Shown: piece after piece, positions 19,720 through 29,026 of the stretch | How positions within the stretch are numbered: the first letter of the stretch is position 1 | Layout: every line of letters begins with the position of its first letter | NCBI GenBank assembly: GCA_027624715.1 | Contig: JAQBTV010000004.1 | Location: 62,001-126,000 of the forward strand | Reading direction: 5' to 3' | Origin: Pseudomonadota bacterium | Lineage (GTDB): Bacteria; Pseudomonadota; Gammaproteobacteria; Burkholderiales; Eutrophovitaceae | Length of the DNA: 64,000 bases | Translations under genes and position numbers: made by a program | Notes under the pieces: generated by a model | Seen by the model: the letters and a program-made list of their open reading frames with translations, nothing else | What the model was told of the DNA's origin: nothing | Database searches by the model: none

Positions 19720-20877
19720 CTAAGGCTTGTTTCTAATTCTTTTTTCTCGATCGATATTGCTTATAAAACGATCAAACAAATAACCCACATCATGGGGGCC
19801 CGGACTCGCCTCAGGGTGACCTTGGAAAGAAAATGCGGGCAAATCTATCCGTTCAATACCCTGCAAACTCCCATCAAACAGAGAAGTATGAGTAGTTCGG
19901 ACTGAACTTGGCAAAGAAGTTTGGTCAACTTCAAAACCATGATTTTGACTCGTGATTAATACCTGACCGGTGTCTAAATCCTTCACTGGATGATTAGCCC
20001 CGTGATGTCCAAATTTCATTTTTCGCGTTTTGGCTCCACTGGCGAGAGCGAGCAGCTGATGTCCCAAACAAATACCAAAAATAGGAACCCTTTGACCCAA
20101 TAATTGTTGAATCGCCTCAATGGCATAAGTACAGGGCTCAGGATCTCCAGGGCCATTTGACAAGAAGACGCCATCAGGCCTCATGCCAAGTACGTCTTTA
20201 GCTGAGGTAGTCGCGGGGACTACGGTAACGCGGCAATCTCGAGAGACCAATATCCTGAGGATGTTGCGTTTCACCCCAAAATCATAAGCAACAACATGTC
20301 GTACCGCGTCCATCGTCTTTTGTCGTATCTCAGGCTCAAGCAGCCACTCTGGCTCGCTCCACTCGTACACATGGTCACAAGACACCTGACTTGCCAAATC
20401 ACTACCTGCCAACCCAGGAAAGGCACGCACACGCTCCAACAACTCACTCCGCCCAAGATCGCCCACCCCTATTGCACCCGATAGCGCACCCTTCTCCCGC
20501 AGCAACCTCGTTAGCCTTCGCGTATCGATACCGGCAATAGCTGGGACCTGTTGTTCCTTCAACCAATCACTCAAACAGCTTGTCGAACGAAAATTACTCG
20601 CCACTAATGGTAAGTCACGAATCACAAGTCCCGCGGCTCTAGCAGCAACTGATTCAAAATCCTCTTCGTTACACCCAACACTACCTATATGCGGGTATGT
20701 CAATGTGACAATTTGATTTTGATACGAAGGATCGGTCAGGATCTCCTGGTATCCAGTCATTGAGGTATTAAAAACCACCTCACCAACGGCGGACTCCGCC
20801 GATCCTATTGAAAAACCTTGAAATTCAGCCCCGTCCTCGAGCACCAAGATCGCTGAATCACATTTTTGATACGACAA
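19720..20877 (-). CDS. carA: Carbamoyl-phosphate synthase small subunit
   Basis: This is the glutamine amidotransferase subunit that hydrolyses glutamine and channels ammonia to CarB. It has 385 residues. The class I amidotransferase nucleophile is C270 in [10 protein letters not shown], and the partner His/Glu are in GHPEASPG near the C-terminus. The start is TTG (20875-20877) with GGAGG four bases upstream; no ATG or GTG nearby fits the family N-terminus better. Only 56 bases separate it from the dapB terminator, so its promoter must lie there or overlap the terminator. Confidence 0.95.
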   Translation of the reverse strand: MSYQKCDSAILVLEDGAEFQGFSIGSAESAVGEVVFNTSMTGYQEILTDPSYQNQIVTLTYPHIGSVGCNEEDFESVAARAAGLVIRDLPLVASNFRSTSCLSDWLKEQQVPAIAGIDTRRLTRLLREKGALSGAIGVGDLGRSELLERVRAFPGLAGSDLASQVSCDHVYEWSEPEWLLEPEIRQKTMDAVRHVVAYDFGVKRNILRILVSRDCRVTVVPATTSAKDVLGMRPDGVFLSNGPGDPEPCTYAIEAIQQLLGQRVPIFGICLGHQLLALASGAKTRKMKFGHHGANHPVKDLDTGQVLITSQNHGFEVDQTSLPSSVRTTHTSLFDGSLQGIERIDLPAFSFQGHPEASPGPHDVGYLFDRFISNIDREKRIRNKP

Positions 20878-20933
20878 TCGACCTCCATGGACAAATTTAT
20901 GTGAGGGGGACGCAGTGCCCTTACGACACTTGC

Positions 20934-20968
20934 AAAAAGCGGGAGGAATCGCTTTGGGTTCCTCCCGC
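20934..20968 (-). terminator. Rho-independent terminator after dapB
   Basis: On the minus strand there is a perfect 10-bp stem GCGGGAGGAA/TTCCTCCCGC (arms 20959-20968 and 20939-20948) with a 10-base loop, followed directly by TTTTTG. It ends the bamE-dapB transcript before carA. Confidence 0.88.
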
Positions 20969-21080
20969 CTTTACGGCATTATACAATCGGATGGAACGAT
21001 CGATCAATCGCTACAACGCACTAACTACGCTAAATGAGAAAACCATAGAACACAAAAAGAGACTGCAATCCTAAGAACGG

Positions 21081-21884
21081 CTAGTTGCCAAGAACATCTT
21101 CCATATCAAATAGGCCCCTACTCTTACCTGACAAAAACTTTGCTGCCCTAATAGCTCCGACCGCAAAGTTACTCCTGTCCGAGGCTTTATGAGTAATTTC
21201 GATTCGCTCTCCCGTCCCCGCGAATATAGCCGTATGCTCTCCTACGATATCTCCTGCACGCACAGCGGAAAATCCAATCGCCTTCTGATTGCGCTCACCC
21301 GTAGTACCTGCTCGTCCATAAACAGCACAATCCGATAGATCTCTTCCCAGAGACTCCGCGATAACTTCCCCCATTCGCAATGCAGTTCCAGATGGAGCAT
21401 CAACTTTGTGTTTATGATGCGCCTCAACAATCTCAATGTCATAACCCTCGTCAAGCGCTTGAGCGGCCGTTTTTAATAACCGCAACAAAACGTTAACTCC
21501 AACACTCATATTTGGAGCCATCACAATAGCAATAGTCTCGGCGCCACGCTTTATAGCTGCCTTTTCCTGATCTGAAAAACCTGTTGTGCCAATAACCAGA
21601 GCAGTCTTATTCGACACACATGCCTCCAAATGTCGAAGCGTTCCCTCAGGCCTTGTAAAATCAATCAAAACTTCTGCCCCATCAGCGACAAACGCAATAT
21701 CTGACGATATGTTCACTCCCGACACAAATCCGAGTAACGCACCAGCATCCTTACCTAAATGAGGATTGCCTGGCAGCTCCAAAGCCCCGGAAAGGTTTAG
21801 CGCGTCATCATCTCGAATGGCACCAATTAACGCACGCCCCATCTTTCCTGAAGCCCCGCATACAGCAATTTTTATTTTATTCAT
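21081..21884 (-). CDS. dapB: 4-hydroxy-tetrahydrodipicolinate reductase
   Basis: This enzyme performs the NAD(P)H-dependent step of the diaminopimelate/lysine pathway. It has 267 residues. The nucleotide-binding loop is GASGKMGR (10-17), and the catalytic signature [15 protein letters not shown] (154-168) includes H156, H157 and K160. It follows bamE by 61 bases, is probably co-transcribed with it, and is ended by a strong terminator. Confidence 0.97.
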   Translation of the reverse strand: MNKIKIAVCGASGKMGRALIGAIRDDDALNLSGALELPGNPHLGKDAGALLGFVSGVNISSDIAFVADGAEVLIDFTRPEGTLRHLEACVSNKTALVIGTTGFSDQEKAAIKRGAETIAIVMAPNMSVGVNVLLRLLKTAAQALDEGYDIEIVEAHHKHKVDAPSGTALRMGEVIAESLGRDLSDCAVYGRAGTTGERNQKAIGFSAVRAGDIVGEHTAIFAGTGERIEITHKASDRSNFAVGAIRAAKFLSGKSRGLFDMEDVLGN

Positions 21885-21945
21885 AACGATATTTTCAGTT
21901 GGCTAATTCTGAGATCTATTAATTCTCGGCCCATGATACATCCCC

Positions 21946-22296
21946 TCACTTATTCCCCGAGCTTCCTAATGCCACGTCACCCTCTAACCTCTTCAAAACA
22001 TCCTCCTCAAAGATAACGACTATCGTTCTCGCTCTTTTGACATCTCCAGCAGAGCCAGACAAGTAAACGTAGTTCCAATGATTCGGCGTGAGGGGATCAA
22101 TGACTAAAGGTGTCCCCAAAATAAAAGTCACCTGATCCTTCGACATGCCTGGCTTAAGCTTCATTAACATATCTTGCTCGACATAGTTTCCCTGCCTGAC
22201 TTCCATTTTGTAGGGAGACAGGAAACATGAGGATAAAAAAAATGTAAGCGCGATGGCGCTCAAGCCCTTGAAAATACGAATAAAGAATCCAGTCAT
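21946..22296 (-). CDS. bamE: Outer membrane assembly lipoprotein BamE (SmpA/OmlA)
   Basis: This small lipoprotein is part of the BAM complex that inserts beta-barrel proteins into the outer membrane. From the chosen ATG (22294-22296) it has 116 residues. A TTG four codons upstream (22308) is an alternative start, and the ribosome site does not decide between them. The lipobox LSSC follows a hydrophobic helix, so the mature protein starts at that cysteine. The SmpA/OmlA domain has KPGMSKDQVTFILGTPLVID and HWNYVYLSG. It is divergent from fur, a classic pairing. Confidence 0.93.
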   Translation of the reverse strand: MTGFFIRIFKGLSAIALTFFLSSCFLSPYKMEVRQGNYVEQDMLMKLKPGMSKDQVTFILGTPLVIDPLTPNHWNYVYLSGSAGDVKRARTIVVIFEEDVLKRLEGDVALGSSGNK

Positions 22297-22374
22297 GCCA
22301 AATTTCAACCTGAAGGTTAGTCAAGATGTAACGAAACCGTTATGATAGGCTAAAGTCAAAGAAATTACACCGTC

Positions 22375-22806
22375 ATGAAAACACCATTAAATCTCAAAAA
22401 CATGGGGCTAAAGGCAACACTTCCCCGCTTAAAGATAATTAACGTGTTTGAAATATCGACTGCGCGACACCTGTCAGCAGAGGACATTTATCGCCATCTG
22501 TTGGAAGACGATATGGACGTCGGGCTAGCCACGGTCTATCGGGTGCTCACACAATTCGAGCAAGCTGGCATTCTTATTCGACACCACTTCGAATCAGGCA
22601 AAGCCGTTTATGAGCTTAATCAAGGGGAGCACCACGATCATTTGGTATGTAACCAATGCGGCCGAGTAGAGGAATTCTATGACGAAGAGATTGAGCTCCG
22701 ACAAACAAAAATCGCGAAAGATAAAGGTTTTGAGATTCTCGGACACTCACTGCACATTTACGCCGACTGCACCAAGTCAAACTGCCCACACAAAGATAAA
22801 AGCTAA
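22375..22806 (+). CDS. fur: Ferric uptake regulator Fur
   Basis: Fur is an iron-responsive repressor of iron-acquisition genes. It has 143 residues: an N-terminal winged helix (about 1-83) with the recognition region [16 protein letters not shown], and a C-terminal metal-binding and dimer domain. Metal ligands are visible as HHDH (86-89), C92-x2-C95 and C132-x4-C137. It is divergent from bamE and convergent with recN, ending 20 bases from its stop. I see no convincing Fur box in the 78-base divergent region. Confidence 0.96.
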   Translation: MKTPLNLKNMGLKATLPRLKIINVFEISTARHLSAEDIYRHLLEDDMDVGLATVYRVLTQFEQAGILIRHHFESGKAVYELNQGEHHDHLVCNQCGRVEEFYDEEIELRQTKIAKDKGFEILGHSLHIYADCTKSNCPHKDKS

Positions 22807-22826
22807 AGATTCAGAGAGAAACGACT

Positions 22827-24485
22827 TTACCTTACTCCTAATTTAATCAACTCACGAGCATGCGCTTTAGCGTGTTCTGAAATTACTTCACCCGCCAACA
22901 TTCTCGCAATCTCATCAACGCACTCCTTACGCTGAAGCCTTTGCAAAAGTGTGCTGGACACAGATTCTGACTGGACTTTTGTGACTCTCCAATGAGTATC
23001 AGCAAGAGCCGCCACTTGAGGCAAATGCGTTACGCATAAAACTTGTGCGTTTTCTCCGACAGCCTTCAACATTCGACCAACAATTTCAGCAACCGCTCCC
23101 CCAACTCCAGAATCAACCTCATCAAATATCACCGTAGGCACAGCAGAATCTTGGTAAATGACCGATTGTATCGCAAGCGATATTCGAGAAAGTTCCCCCC
23201 CAGACGCGACCTTACCCACAGGCTTGGCCTCTAAGCCTGGATTAGTCGATACGTAAAACTCAACCTGTTCAAGACCAGCCAAACCAGGCTCGCTTTTGGG
23301 GATGAGCCGAGCCTCAAACCGAACACCAGACATGGCCAAATCCGTGAGCGCAGCATTAACCTTTTGCGTCATTTCGGCTGCTGCCTTTGCTCGATCCGAG
23401 CTCAACTTTCGAGCCACTTTGAGGTAATCCTCTTGAGCAATAGTTTCTGCTTTTTGAAGTTCATCAGCATCCGTAATCACAGCTAACTGCTTAAGCTCAA
23501 GCTCTACGTTCGATCTCAGCTGAAACAATTCTTCTGGAGAAACGCCATATTTACGAGCACATCTTTGGACGTCAGCAATCCTTTTCTCTAAAAGCTCGGC
23601 CATACCCGGGTCAACATCTAAGGATTCCGCGTATCGACGAAGATCCCGATTAAACTCGGACAGCTGAATCTCTAAGCTATCAAGATCTTTTAACATCTCA
23701 CCAATCTGAATATCAACTTCAGCCACCCGATCAAGCTTCGATCGAACGTCGGCGAGAATGGAGAGAATATTTTGGTCACCATTGCCGAGCAAATGAACAG
23801 ATTCGCTAGCCGCACTGATTAGCTCGCTGAGGTTACTCAATTTACGGTGTTGATCAACCGTGTGACACCACTCTTGTGGAGAAAAATCTAACGCATATAA
23901 ATCTTTTTGTGTATCCAGCAATCCCTCTACTTTTTGCTTTAATGCATCGGCCTGCTCTAGATATTCAGATAATTGCGCCTTCACAGACCGCCAATATTGC
24001 CAACGCTCTTCTACTAACCGTACTGACTCAGATAGATGACCAAAACGATCCAAGACCTTATAGTGTGACGATACATCAACCAAAGAATAATGCTCATGCT
24101 GTCCATGGATATCAACTAGCAAAGCACCAAGGTCTTTGAGTTGCTTTACCGTCACAGGTACGCCATTGATCCAAGCCCGTGAACGACCTACAGTATCAAT
24201 AACACGCCTAAGCACGCAATCCTCACTACCTAGATCAGATTCTTCCAAAAAAGAAAAAACATGAGGCAGACTCGATACATCAAACTCTGCAACAATATCA
24301 GCTCGGTTCGCACCCGCTCTTATGCTGCCCACATCAGAGCGACCACCCAAGATAAGGCTGATTGCCCCTAACACAATCGATTTTCCTGCTCCCGTTTCCC
24401 CCGTAAGGACAGTAAAACCGCGGCCTAATTCGAGCTCAACCGAATCGATCAGGACGTAATCTTTCACCGTTAAGCGGTTCAACAT
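22827..24485 (-). CDS. recN: DNA repair protein RecN
   Basis: RecN is an SMC-like ATPase that acts at double-strand breaks. It has 552 residues. Walker A GETGAGKS is at 29-36. A central coiled-coil region (about 160-380) separates it from Walker B VIFDEVDSGVGG (452-463), with the Q/signature region KVASGGELSR upstream. It lies 19 bases after nadK and is probably co-transcribed with it. No LexA-like operator is visible upstream. Confidence 0.96.
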   Translation of the reverse strand: MLNRLTVKDYVLIDSVELELGRGFTVLTGETGAGKSIVLGAISLILGGRSDVGSIRAGANRADIVAEFDVSSLPHVFSFLEESDLGSEDCVLRRVIDTVGRSRAWINGVPVTVKQLKDLGALLVDIHGQHEHYSLVDVSSHYKVLDRFGHLSESVRLVEERWQYWRSVKAQLSEYLEQADALKQKVEGLLDTQKDLYALDFSPQEWCHTVDQHRKLSNLSELISAASESVHLLGNGDQNILSILADVRSKLDRVAEVDIQIGEMLKDLDSLEIQLSEFNRDLRRYAESLDVDPGMAELLEKRIADVQRCARKYGVSPEELFQLRSNVELELKQLAVITDADELQKAETIAQEDYLKVARKLSSDRAKAAAEMTQKVNAALTDLAMSGVRFEARLIPKSEPGLAGLEQVEFYVSTNPGLEAKPVGKVASGGELSRISLAIQSVIYQDSAVPTVIFDEVDSGVGGAVAEIVGRMLKAVGENAQVLCVTHLPQVAALADTHWRVTKVQSESVSSTLLQRLQRKECVDEIARMLAGEVISEHAKAHARELIKLGVR

Positions 24486-24504
24486 AAATAAACTTTCTGC
24501 AACG

Positions 24505-25374
24505 TTAGGATCCCATCGTTCTTGCCCAATGCAGCTTCTCGCGCAGTGTGCCGAAGTACTCGTGCCCCTTTGAATGAACCAATCGAACCTTGGAGGTTGC
24601 CACTTGAATCATCAGTCTCCCACCTTCTCGGATACTCAAATGGGTATGACTGTCTACATGCACGCGCGCATCAACTGCTTCCATTATTTCGATTTCAATT
24701 TTTGAGCTCCCTGGAACAACAATAGGTCGATTTGAAAGTGAGTGAGGGCACACCGGGACCAGCAAGATACAGTCCACCGATGGCACAATAATAGGGCCGC
24801 CCGCAGAAAGCGCATAAGCCGTAGACCCCGTCGGAGTTGACACCACCAACCCATCAGATCGAAGATCGTAAGCGAACTCTCCATCAATAGTAACCGCCAT
24901 GTGAATAAGGCTACCACTCTGCCCCTTACCCACTGAAATGTCGTTGAGGGCCCAAACGCCAGTTCCAGGCTCATTTTCAGCGCTCACTTCAAGCATGATT
25001 CGCTCATCAATGACATATTCCCCTTGCAAAACCGCACGCAAACTAGCGACCATTTTTTTCAGGGATATATCTGCCAGAAACCCTAACCGTCCCAGATTGA
25101 TCCCCAGAAGGGGTACGTTATGCGTAGCGACGGTTCTCGCAAGACCCAGCAACGTCCCATCCCCACCTAAAACCACGACGAGATCACTGCGGCCAACCAC
25201 TTCATCTATGGTCCCCGAGTCGACCTTAACTCCAAATAATTGCTGGGCAGTCAAATCATCGACCAAACAATGAACCCCTTCCCCTTGTAGGAAATCAATA
25301 AGCTGGGATACAGGGCGCGCGACCTCAGGACTTTTATACTTGCCGACTATGCAAACTCGATTAAATTTATTCAT
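24505..25374 (-). CDS. nadK: NAD kinase
   Basis: This enzyme phosphorylates NAD+ to NADP+. It has 289 residues. Conserved elements are the GGDGT loop (70-74), the NE/D-type motif in ALNDISVGKG and the glycine-rich STPTGSTAY (179-187). It is divergent from hrcA and upstream of recN, the usual betaproteobacterial arrangement. Confidence 0.97.
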   Translation of the reverse strand: MNKFNRVCIVGKYKSPEVARPVSQLIDFLQGEGVHCLVDDLTAQQLFGVKVDSGTIDEVVGRSDLVVVLGGDGTLLGLARTVATHNVPLLGINLGRLGFLADISLKKMVASLRAVLQGEYVIDERIMLEVSAENEPGTGVWALNDISVGKGQSGSLIHMAVTIDGEFAYDLRSDGLVVSTPTGSTAYALSAGGPIIVPSVDCILLVPVCPHSLSNRPIVVPGSSKIEIEIMEAVDARVHVDSHTHLSIREGGRLMIQVATSKVRLVHSKGHEYFGTLREKLHWARTMGS

Positions 25375-25469
25375 AATTTACGTTATACACGAGAGATGGA
25401 TTTCATCATCGCAAATTCTAAGGCATAAAAAAACCTAAATCTTAGGCAAAAACTTTGTAAAATGAAGAT

Positions 25470-26486
25470 ATGATGAATGAAAGATCGCGAATTTTACTCA
25501 AATCACTCATAGAAAAGCATATTTCTGATGGCCAACCCACCAGTTCTCGGCAACTCGCTAAATCATCTGGACTGGAGCTGAGCCCCGCCAGCATCCGCAA
25601 TATCATGGCTGACCTTGAAGAAACGGGATTCATCGCCAGCCCACATGCCTCTGCAGGCAGAATACCAACTCCACGCGGCTATCGATTTTTCGTCGACTCA
25701 TTGCTTACCGTGCAACCTTTGGATTCAATTGAGCTGCACCAGATTAAGGACCAGTTCCGACCAGATAGCGCGGACCGACTGATCACAACAGCGTCTCAAC
25801 TACTCTCAAACCTGACTCAATTTGCCGGCGTAGTCAAATCGCCTTCCAGGCATAGCACCTCTTTTCGACGTATCGAATTTGTTTCGTTATCCGATAAACG
25901 CATCTTACTGATCGTGGTTACCCCTGATGGAGACGTGCAGAATAAGGTCTTAGAGGCATCACGTAAATTTTCGGATTCTGAACTCACAGAGGCAACTAAC
26001 TATCTAAACCAAAGCTATGCAGGCATGTCTTTTGATGCGATTAAGTCACGCATTCAAACTGAATTAAAAAAACTCAAGGAAGACATTTCTCAACTGATGA
26101 CATTGGCGATATCAGCGGGAGAAGAAAACTCGTTCAAAGCTGAAGAATATATCGTCTCGGGCGAAAAAAATCTGCTGAGCGTTCGTGATCTTTCAATCAA
26201 TATAGACAGTCTGAGAACGCTATTTGACATGTTTGACAAAAAAACTGGGATTCTCCAACTACTCGATACCAGCGATCGAGCCGGCGGCATCCAAATTTAT
26301 ATTGGCGGAGAATCTGGTTTAGTTCCCTTAGACGAATGCAGTGTCGTGACAGCGCCCTATGAAATTGATGGGAAAGTTGTCGGCACGGTCGGCGTCATCG
26401 GGCCCACCCGTATGGCTTATGAACGGGTTATTCCCATCGTAGATATCACGGCGAAGCTTCTATCAGGAGCGCTTTCTCACCTCTAA
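25470..26486 (+). CDS. hrcA: Heat-inducible transcription repressor HrcA
   Basis: HrcA represses chaperone operons through CIRCE operators. It has 338 residues: an N-terminal winged helix (about 1-75, with LSPASIRNIMADLEETGFI and PHASAGRIPTPRGYRFFVD), then GAF-like and insert dimerisation domains. No CIRCE inverted repeat is visible upstream of hrcA, grpE or dnaK here, so its targets (probably groESL) are likely elsewhere. It is followed 30 bases later by hemH. Confidence 0.96.
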   Translation: MMNERSRILLKSLIEKHISDGQPTSSRQLAKSSGLELSPASIRNIMADLEETGFIASPHASAGRIPTPRGYRFFVDSLLTVQPLDSIELHQIKDQFRPDSADRLITTASQLLSNLTQFAGVVKSPSRHSTSFRRIEFVSLSDKRILLIVVTPDGDVQNKVLEASRKFSDSELTEATNYLNQSYAGMSFDAIKSRIQTELKKLKEDISQLMTLAISAGEENSFKAEEYIVSGEKNLLSVRDLSINIDSLRTLFDMFDKKTGILQLLDTSDRAGGIQIYIGGESGLVPLDECSVVTAPYEIDGKVVGTVGVIGPTRMAYERVIPIVDITAKLLSGALSHL

Positions 26487-26516
26487 CTTTTGATTCACTA
26501 GTAACCGACAAACCAA

Positions 26517-27620
26517 ATGAAACTCCAAAAAGAACCTGAATACAGCCACGGCTCGATTACTAATATAGGCATCTTATTAGTAAATTTAGGAACTCCTAAG
26601 GCGCCCACCAAAGAAGCGGTTAGAGAGTACCTTAGTGAATTTTTGTGGGATCGCAGGGTTGTTGAAATTCCAAGACCGATTTGGTGGCTGATCCTAAACG
26701 GCATCATTCTGAGAACGAGGCCCAAAGCTTCTGCAAAAAAATATGCTTCAATTTGGTCCGATCAAGGGTCTCCATTAAGAATCTATACCGAAAAACAAGC
26801 TGACCTCCTACAGTCAACATTTACTGGCGACACATTTCCCAAAGTTATTGTCAAATCAGCAATGCGTTACGGGAAACCATCTGTCGACGGTGAATTAATC
26901 AAACTTAAATCTGAGGGCTGCGACCGAATATTAGTCATTCCGCTCTACCCTCAATATAATTCGAGTACCACGGGCAGCATCTTTGATGCGGTTTTTAACA
27001 GCCTTAAAAATGTTCGGAACGTGCCAAGCCTACGCTTACTGAAACACTTCCACGATCACAATGGCTATATCGAGGCCCTATCACAACGGATACAGCAGTA
27101 CTGGGTAGCTCATGGCAAACCGGATAAATTAGTACTGTCGTACCATGGCGTGCCAAAATTTAGCCTGACCAAAGGGGACCCCTATCACTGCGAGTGTTAC
27201 AAATCGAGCCGACTTCTCGCTGAACGATTAGATTTTGAGCCTAAAAATATTGTTACAACGTTTCAATCACGATTCGGTAGAGCTGAATGGCTAAAGCCAT
27301 ACACCATAGAGGTCATGAAGGATTTAGGCAGAAACAAGTTGCGCCGAATTGACGTTTTTTGCCCAGGGTTTGTTGCAGACTGCTTAGAGACGCTTGAAGA
27401 AATCAATATAGAAAACCGAGAAGAGTTTCTCACGCATGGTGGCGCAAATTTTCACTATATTCCGTGCCTAAATGACAGTACCATTTGGATTGAGGGCTTA
27501 CATCAAATTGTCGTTGACAATCTTGGCGGTTGGCTAACTCAGGAAAAAAACCTGGTAGAAGCTAAAAACGAGGCAAATGTAAGCCGATCGGAAGCCTTAA
27601 AAAGAGGAGCAATGAATTAA
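26517..27620 (+). CDS. hemH: Ferrochelatase
   Basis: This enzyme inserts ferrous iron into protoporphyrin IX, the last step of protoheme synthesis. It has 367 residues. The N-terminal GILLVNLGTP strand, the catalytic histidine in LSYHGVPKF (about 204) and the FCPGFVADCLETLEEI region with the conserved acidic residues are all visible. It lies 30 bases downstream of hrcA in the same direction, as in many betaproteobacteria, and converges on the DUF922 gene. Confidence 0.97.
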   Translation: MKLQKEPEYSHGSITNIGILLVNLGTPKAPTKEAVREYLSEFLWDRRVVEIPRPIWWLILNGIILRTRPKASAKKYASIWSDQGSPLRIYTEKQADLLQSTFTGDTFPKVIVKSAMRYGKPSVDGELIKLKSEGCDRILVIPLYPQYNSSTTGSIFDAVFNSLKNVRNVPSLRLLKHFHDHNGYIEALSQRIQQYWVAHGKPDKLVLSYHGVPKFSLTKGDPYHCECYKSSRLLAERLDFEPKNIVTTFQSRFGRAEWLKPYTIEVMKDLGRNKLRRIDVFCPGFVADCLETLEEINIENREEFLTHGGANFHYIPCLNDSTIWIEGLHQIVVDNLGGWLTQEKNLVEAKNEANVSRSEALKRGAMN

Positions 27621-27645
27621 TAAAAGTTCCTGTGTCACGATTCGA

Positions 27646-28236
27646 TCACATTAAACGCAACCCCGATCGACGACCATAACTAGTGCTGGCTTCGTAATCA
27701 GCTTTTCGTTGTCGGTACTTCTCTTTGACGTTATGCACTATTGCACCAATCATCACCTCTAACTCCTTACAACTCTTTTGAGGTGTTACCTTGAGCACCC
27801 TTTTCTCAATTTCTGAGGCAGCCTGCAGGGCAAGGTCAGCGTGATACTTCTGAATCTTTACCAACGCACTCTCAAATAAGGCCCACCGGTCAATTAAAGC
27901 CTGGCTGGCTTGGCTTCGATCTCGCCAAATTGGCTTCGTATGCGTGATACCCAGAGAAATCCCTATAGATTCGACGATACACTCGGCATTGGACTCTTTT
28001 TGTTTAAACCGCCACTGCAAATCCCATTTTGTTTTGGCCGGATGACGCTTCCCATCATCGCCTACAGGTCCTTTGGATTCCATTTCAGCAGTTAAAATAA
28101 GCGCAGACTGCCCAGAAATACTATATGAACTAGCCCCAACATGGACCGAAGTCGCTGATAACGCTGGATTAACAGGCCCAAAGTAAATAACGAGCAGTAT
28201 TAAAGTAAAAATCCTAAAACCAGTCAGTTGCCACAT
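27646..28236 (-). CDS. DUF922 family secreted protein, degenerate protease motif
   Basis: This 196-residue protein has an N-terminal signal or anchor segment (about 7-28, ending ALSA). The remainder matches the DUF922 family, annotated in COG5661 as a predicted secreted zinc protease: YSISGQSA opening, GP near 57, WDLQWRF strand, a likely disulfide pair C86/C156, and a helix with RWALFESALVKIQKYHADLA. The family's HExxH-like motif should fall at the KYHADLALQ position, but only H132 remains, followed by A-D-L-A. It may therefore be a non-catalytic relative. It is convergent with hemH and divergent from grpE. Function is unknown. Confidence 0.75.
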   Translation of the reverse strand: MWQLTGFRIFTLILLVIYFGPVNPALSATSVHVGASSYSISGQSALILTAEMESKGPVGDDGKRHPAKTKWDLQWRFKQKESNAECIVESIGISLGITHTKPIWRDRSQASQALIDRWALFESALVKIQKYHADLALQAASEIEKRVLKVTPQKSCKELEVMIGAIVHNVKEKYRQRKADYEASTSYGRRSGLRLM

Positions 28237-28311
28237 ATTTTCTCCATTAGGTCATAACCAGCTAAGGCGGTAGATTAGCAGAATAAAGACCAATATTTCC
28301 TTAATGCAGGG

Positions 28312-28338
28312 CTTGAAATTAAAAAATTCGCCCTCAAT
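28312..28338 (+). promoter_or_regulatory. Heat-shock (sigma-32-type) promoter of grpE
   Basis: CTTGAAA (28312-28318), a 12-base spacer and CCCTCAAT (28331-28338) resemble the sigma-32 consensus CTTGAAA-N(11-16)-CCCCATNT. It lies about 35-60 bases before the grpE ATG. Confidence 0.7.
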
Positions 28339-28371
28339 TAGTCGACTTAGATATATTGGAGCGGTTGTGTA

Positions 28372-28959
28372 ATGTCTGAAAAAGAAATTGACAAATCAAT
28401 TGAAAACCAAAAAATAGAAGAGCCAGTCACGGATACCAAAATGAACCAAGAGATCGCTGAGGCGCCTATAGCGCCTCTCCCTCAAGATTCCGAACCATCA
28501 GAAAACATATTAGAGCAACTCCAACTAGCTTTTGCTGAAGCTGAAAAACACAAAGATGCGTGGTTACGCGCAACGGCAGAATTAGACAACGTTCGTAAAC
28601 GAGCACAGATAGATGTCGCTGCGGCACATAAATATGCATTAGAGCGTTTTTCTACGGAACTGCTTGTTGTAAAAGATAGTCTCGAAGCAGCCCTAGAAAA
28701 TGACAATTTGACTTTTGGCGCCACCTATAATGGGGTCGAGTTAACTCTAAAACAATTAACGAAAGTCTTTGAGTCCTTCGGGATTAATGAAATCACCCCT
28801 CTCGGAGAAACCCTCGATCCTCACAAACATCAGGCGATGAGCGCTGTAGATTCAGACAAGGCTACGAATACCATTCTTAGCGTTTTTCAAAAAGGATATC
28901 TTCTTAACGACCGCTTGATCAGACCGGCTTTGGTCAGCGTAGCAAAATCCAAGGAATAA
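28372..28959 (+). CDS. grpE: Nucleotide exchange factor GrpE
   Basis: GrpE is the DnaK co-chaperone that releases ADP. It has 195 residues: an acidic disordered N-terminus (about 1-45), a long coiled-coil helix (about 46-110) and a C-terminal beta domain ending in the family signature NTILSVFQKGYLLNDRLIRP. It is 67 bases upstream of dnaK. GGAG lies 10 bases before the ATG. A heat-shock promoter precedes it. Confidence 0.97.
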   Translation: MSEKEIDKSIENQKIEEPVTDTKMNQEIAEAPIAPLPQDSEPSENILEQLQLAFAEAEKHKDAWLRATAELDNVRKRAQIDVAAAHKYALERFSTELLVVKDSLEAALENDNLTFGATYNGVELTLKQLTKVFESFGINEITPLGETLDPHKHQAMSAVDSDKATNTILSVFQKGYLLNDRLIRPALVSVAKSKE

Positions 28960-28963
28960 AAGG

Positions 28964-28992
28964 GTTGAAAAGCAGTTAATCGGCCCAACTTA
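28964..28992 (+). promoter_or_regulatory. Second heat-shock-type promoter between grpE and dnaK
   Basis: GTTGAAA (28964-28970), a 13-base spacer and CCCAACTTA (28984-28992) resemble the sigma-32 consensus. It would give dnaK its own heat-shock start with a leader of about 28 bases. Confidence 0.55.
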
Positions 28993-29026
28993 ATAACAAA
29001 CACTTATAGAATTGAGGATTACAGAC

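Noticed and set aside
25382-25387. TATAAC as a -10 box of nadK
   Set aside because: It would start transcription at or next to the start codon and has no good -35 box.
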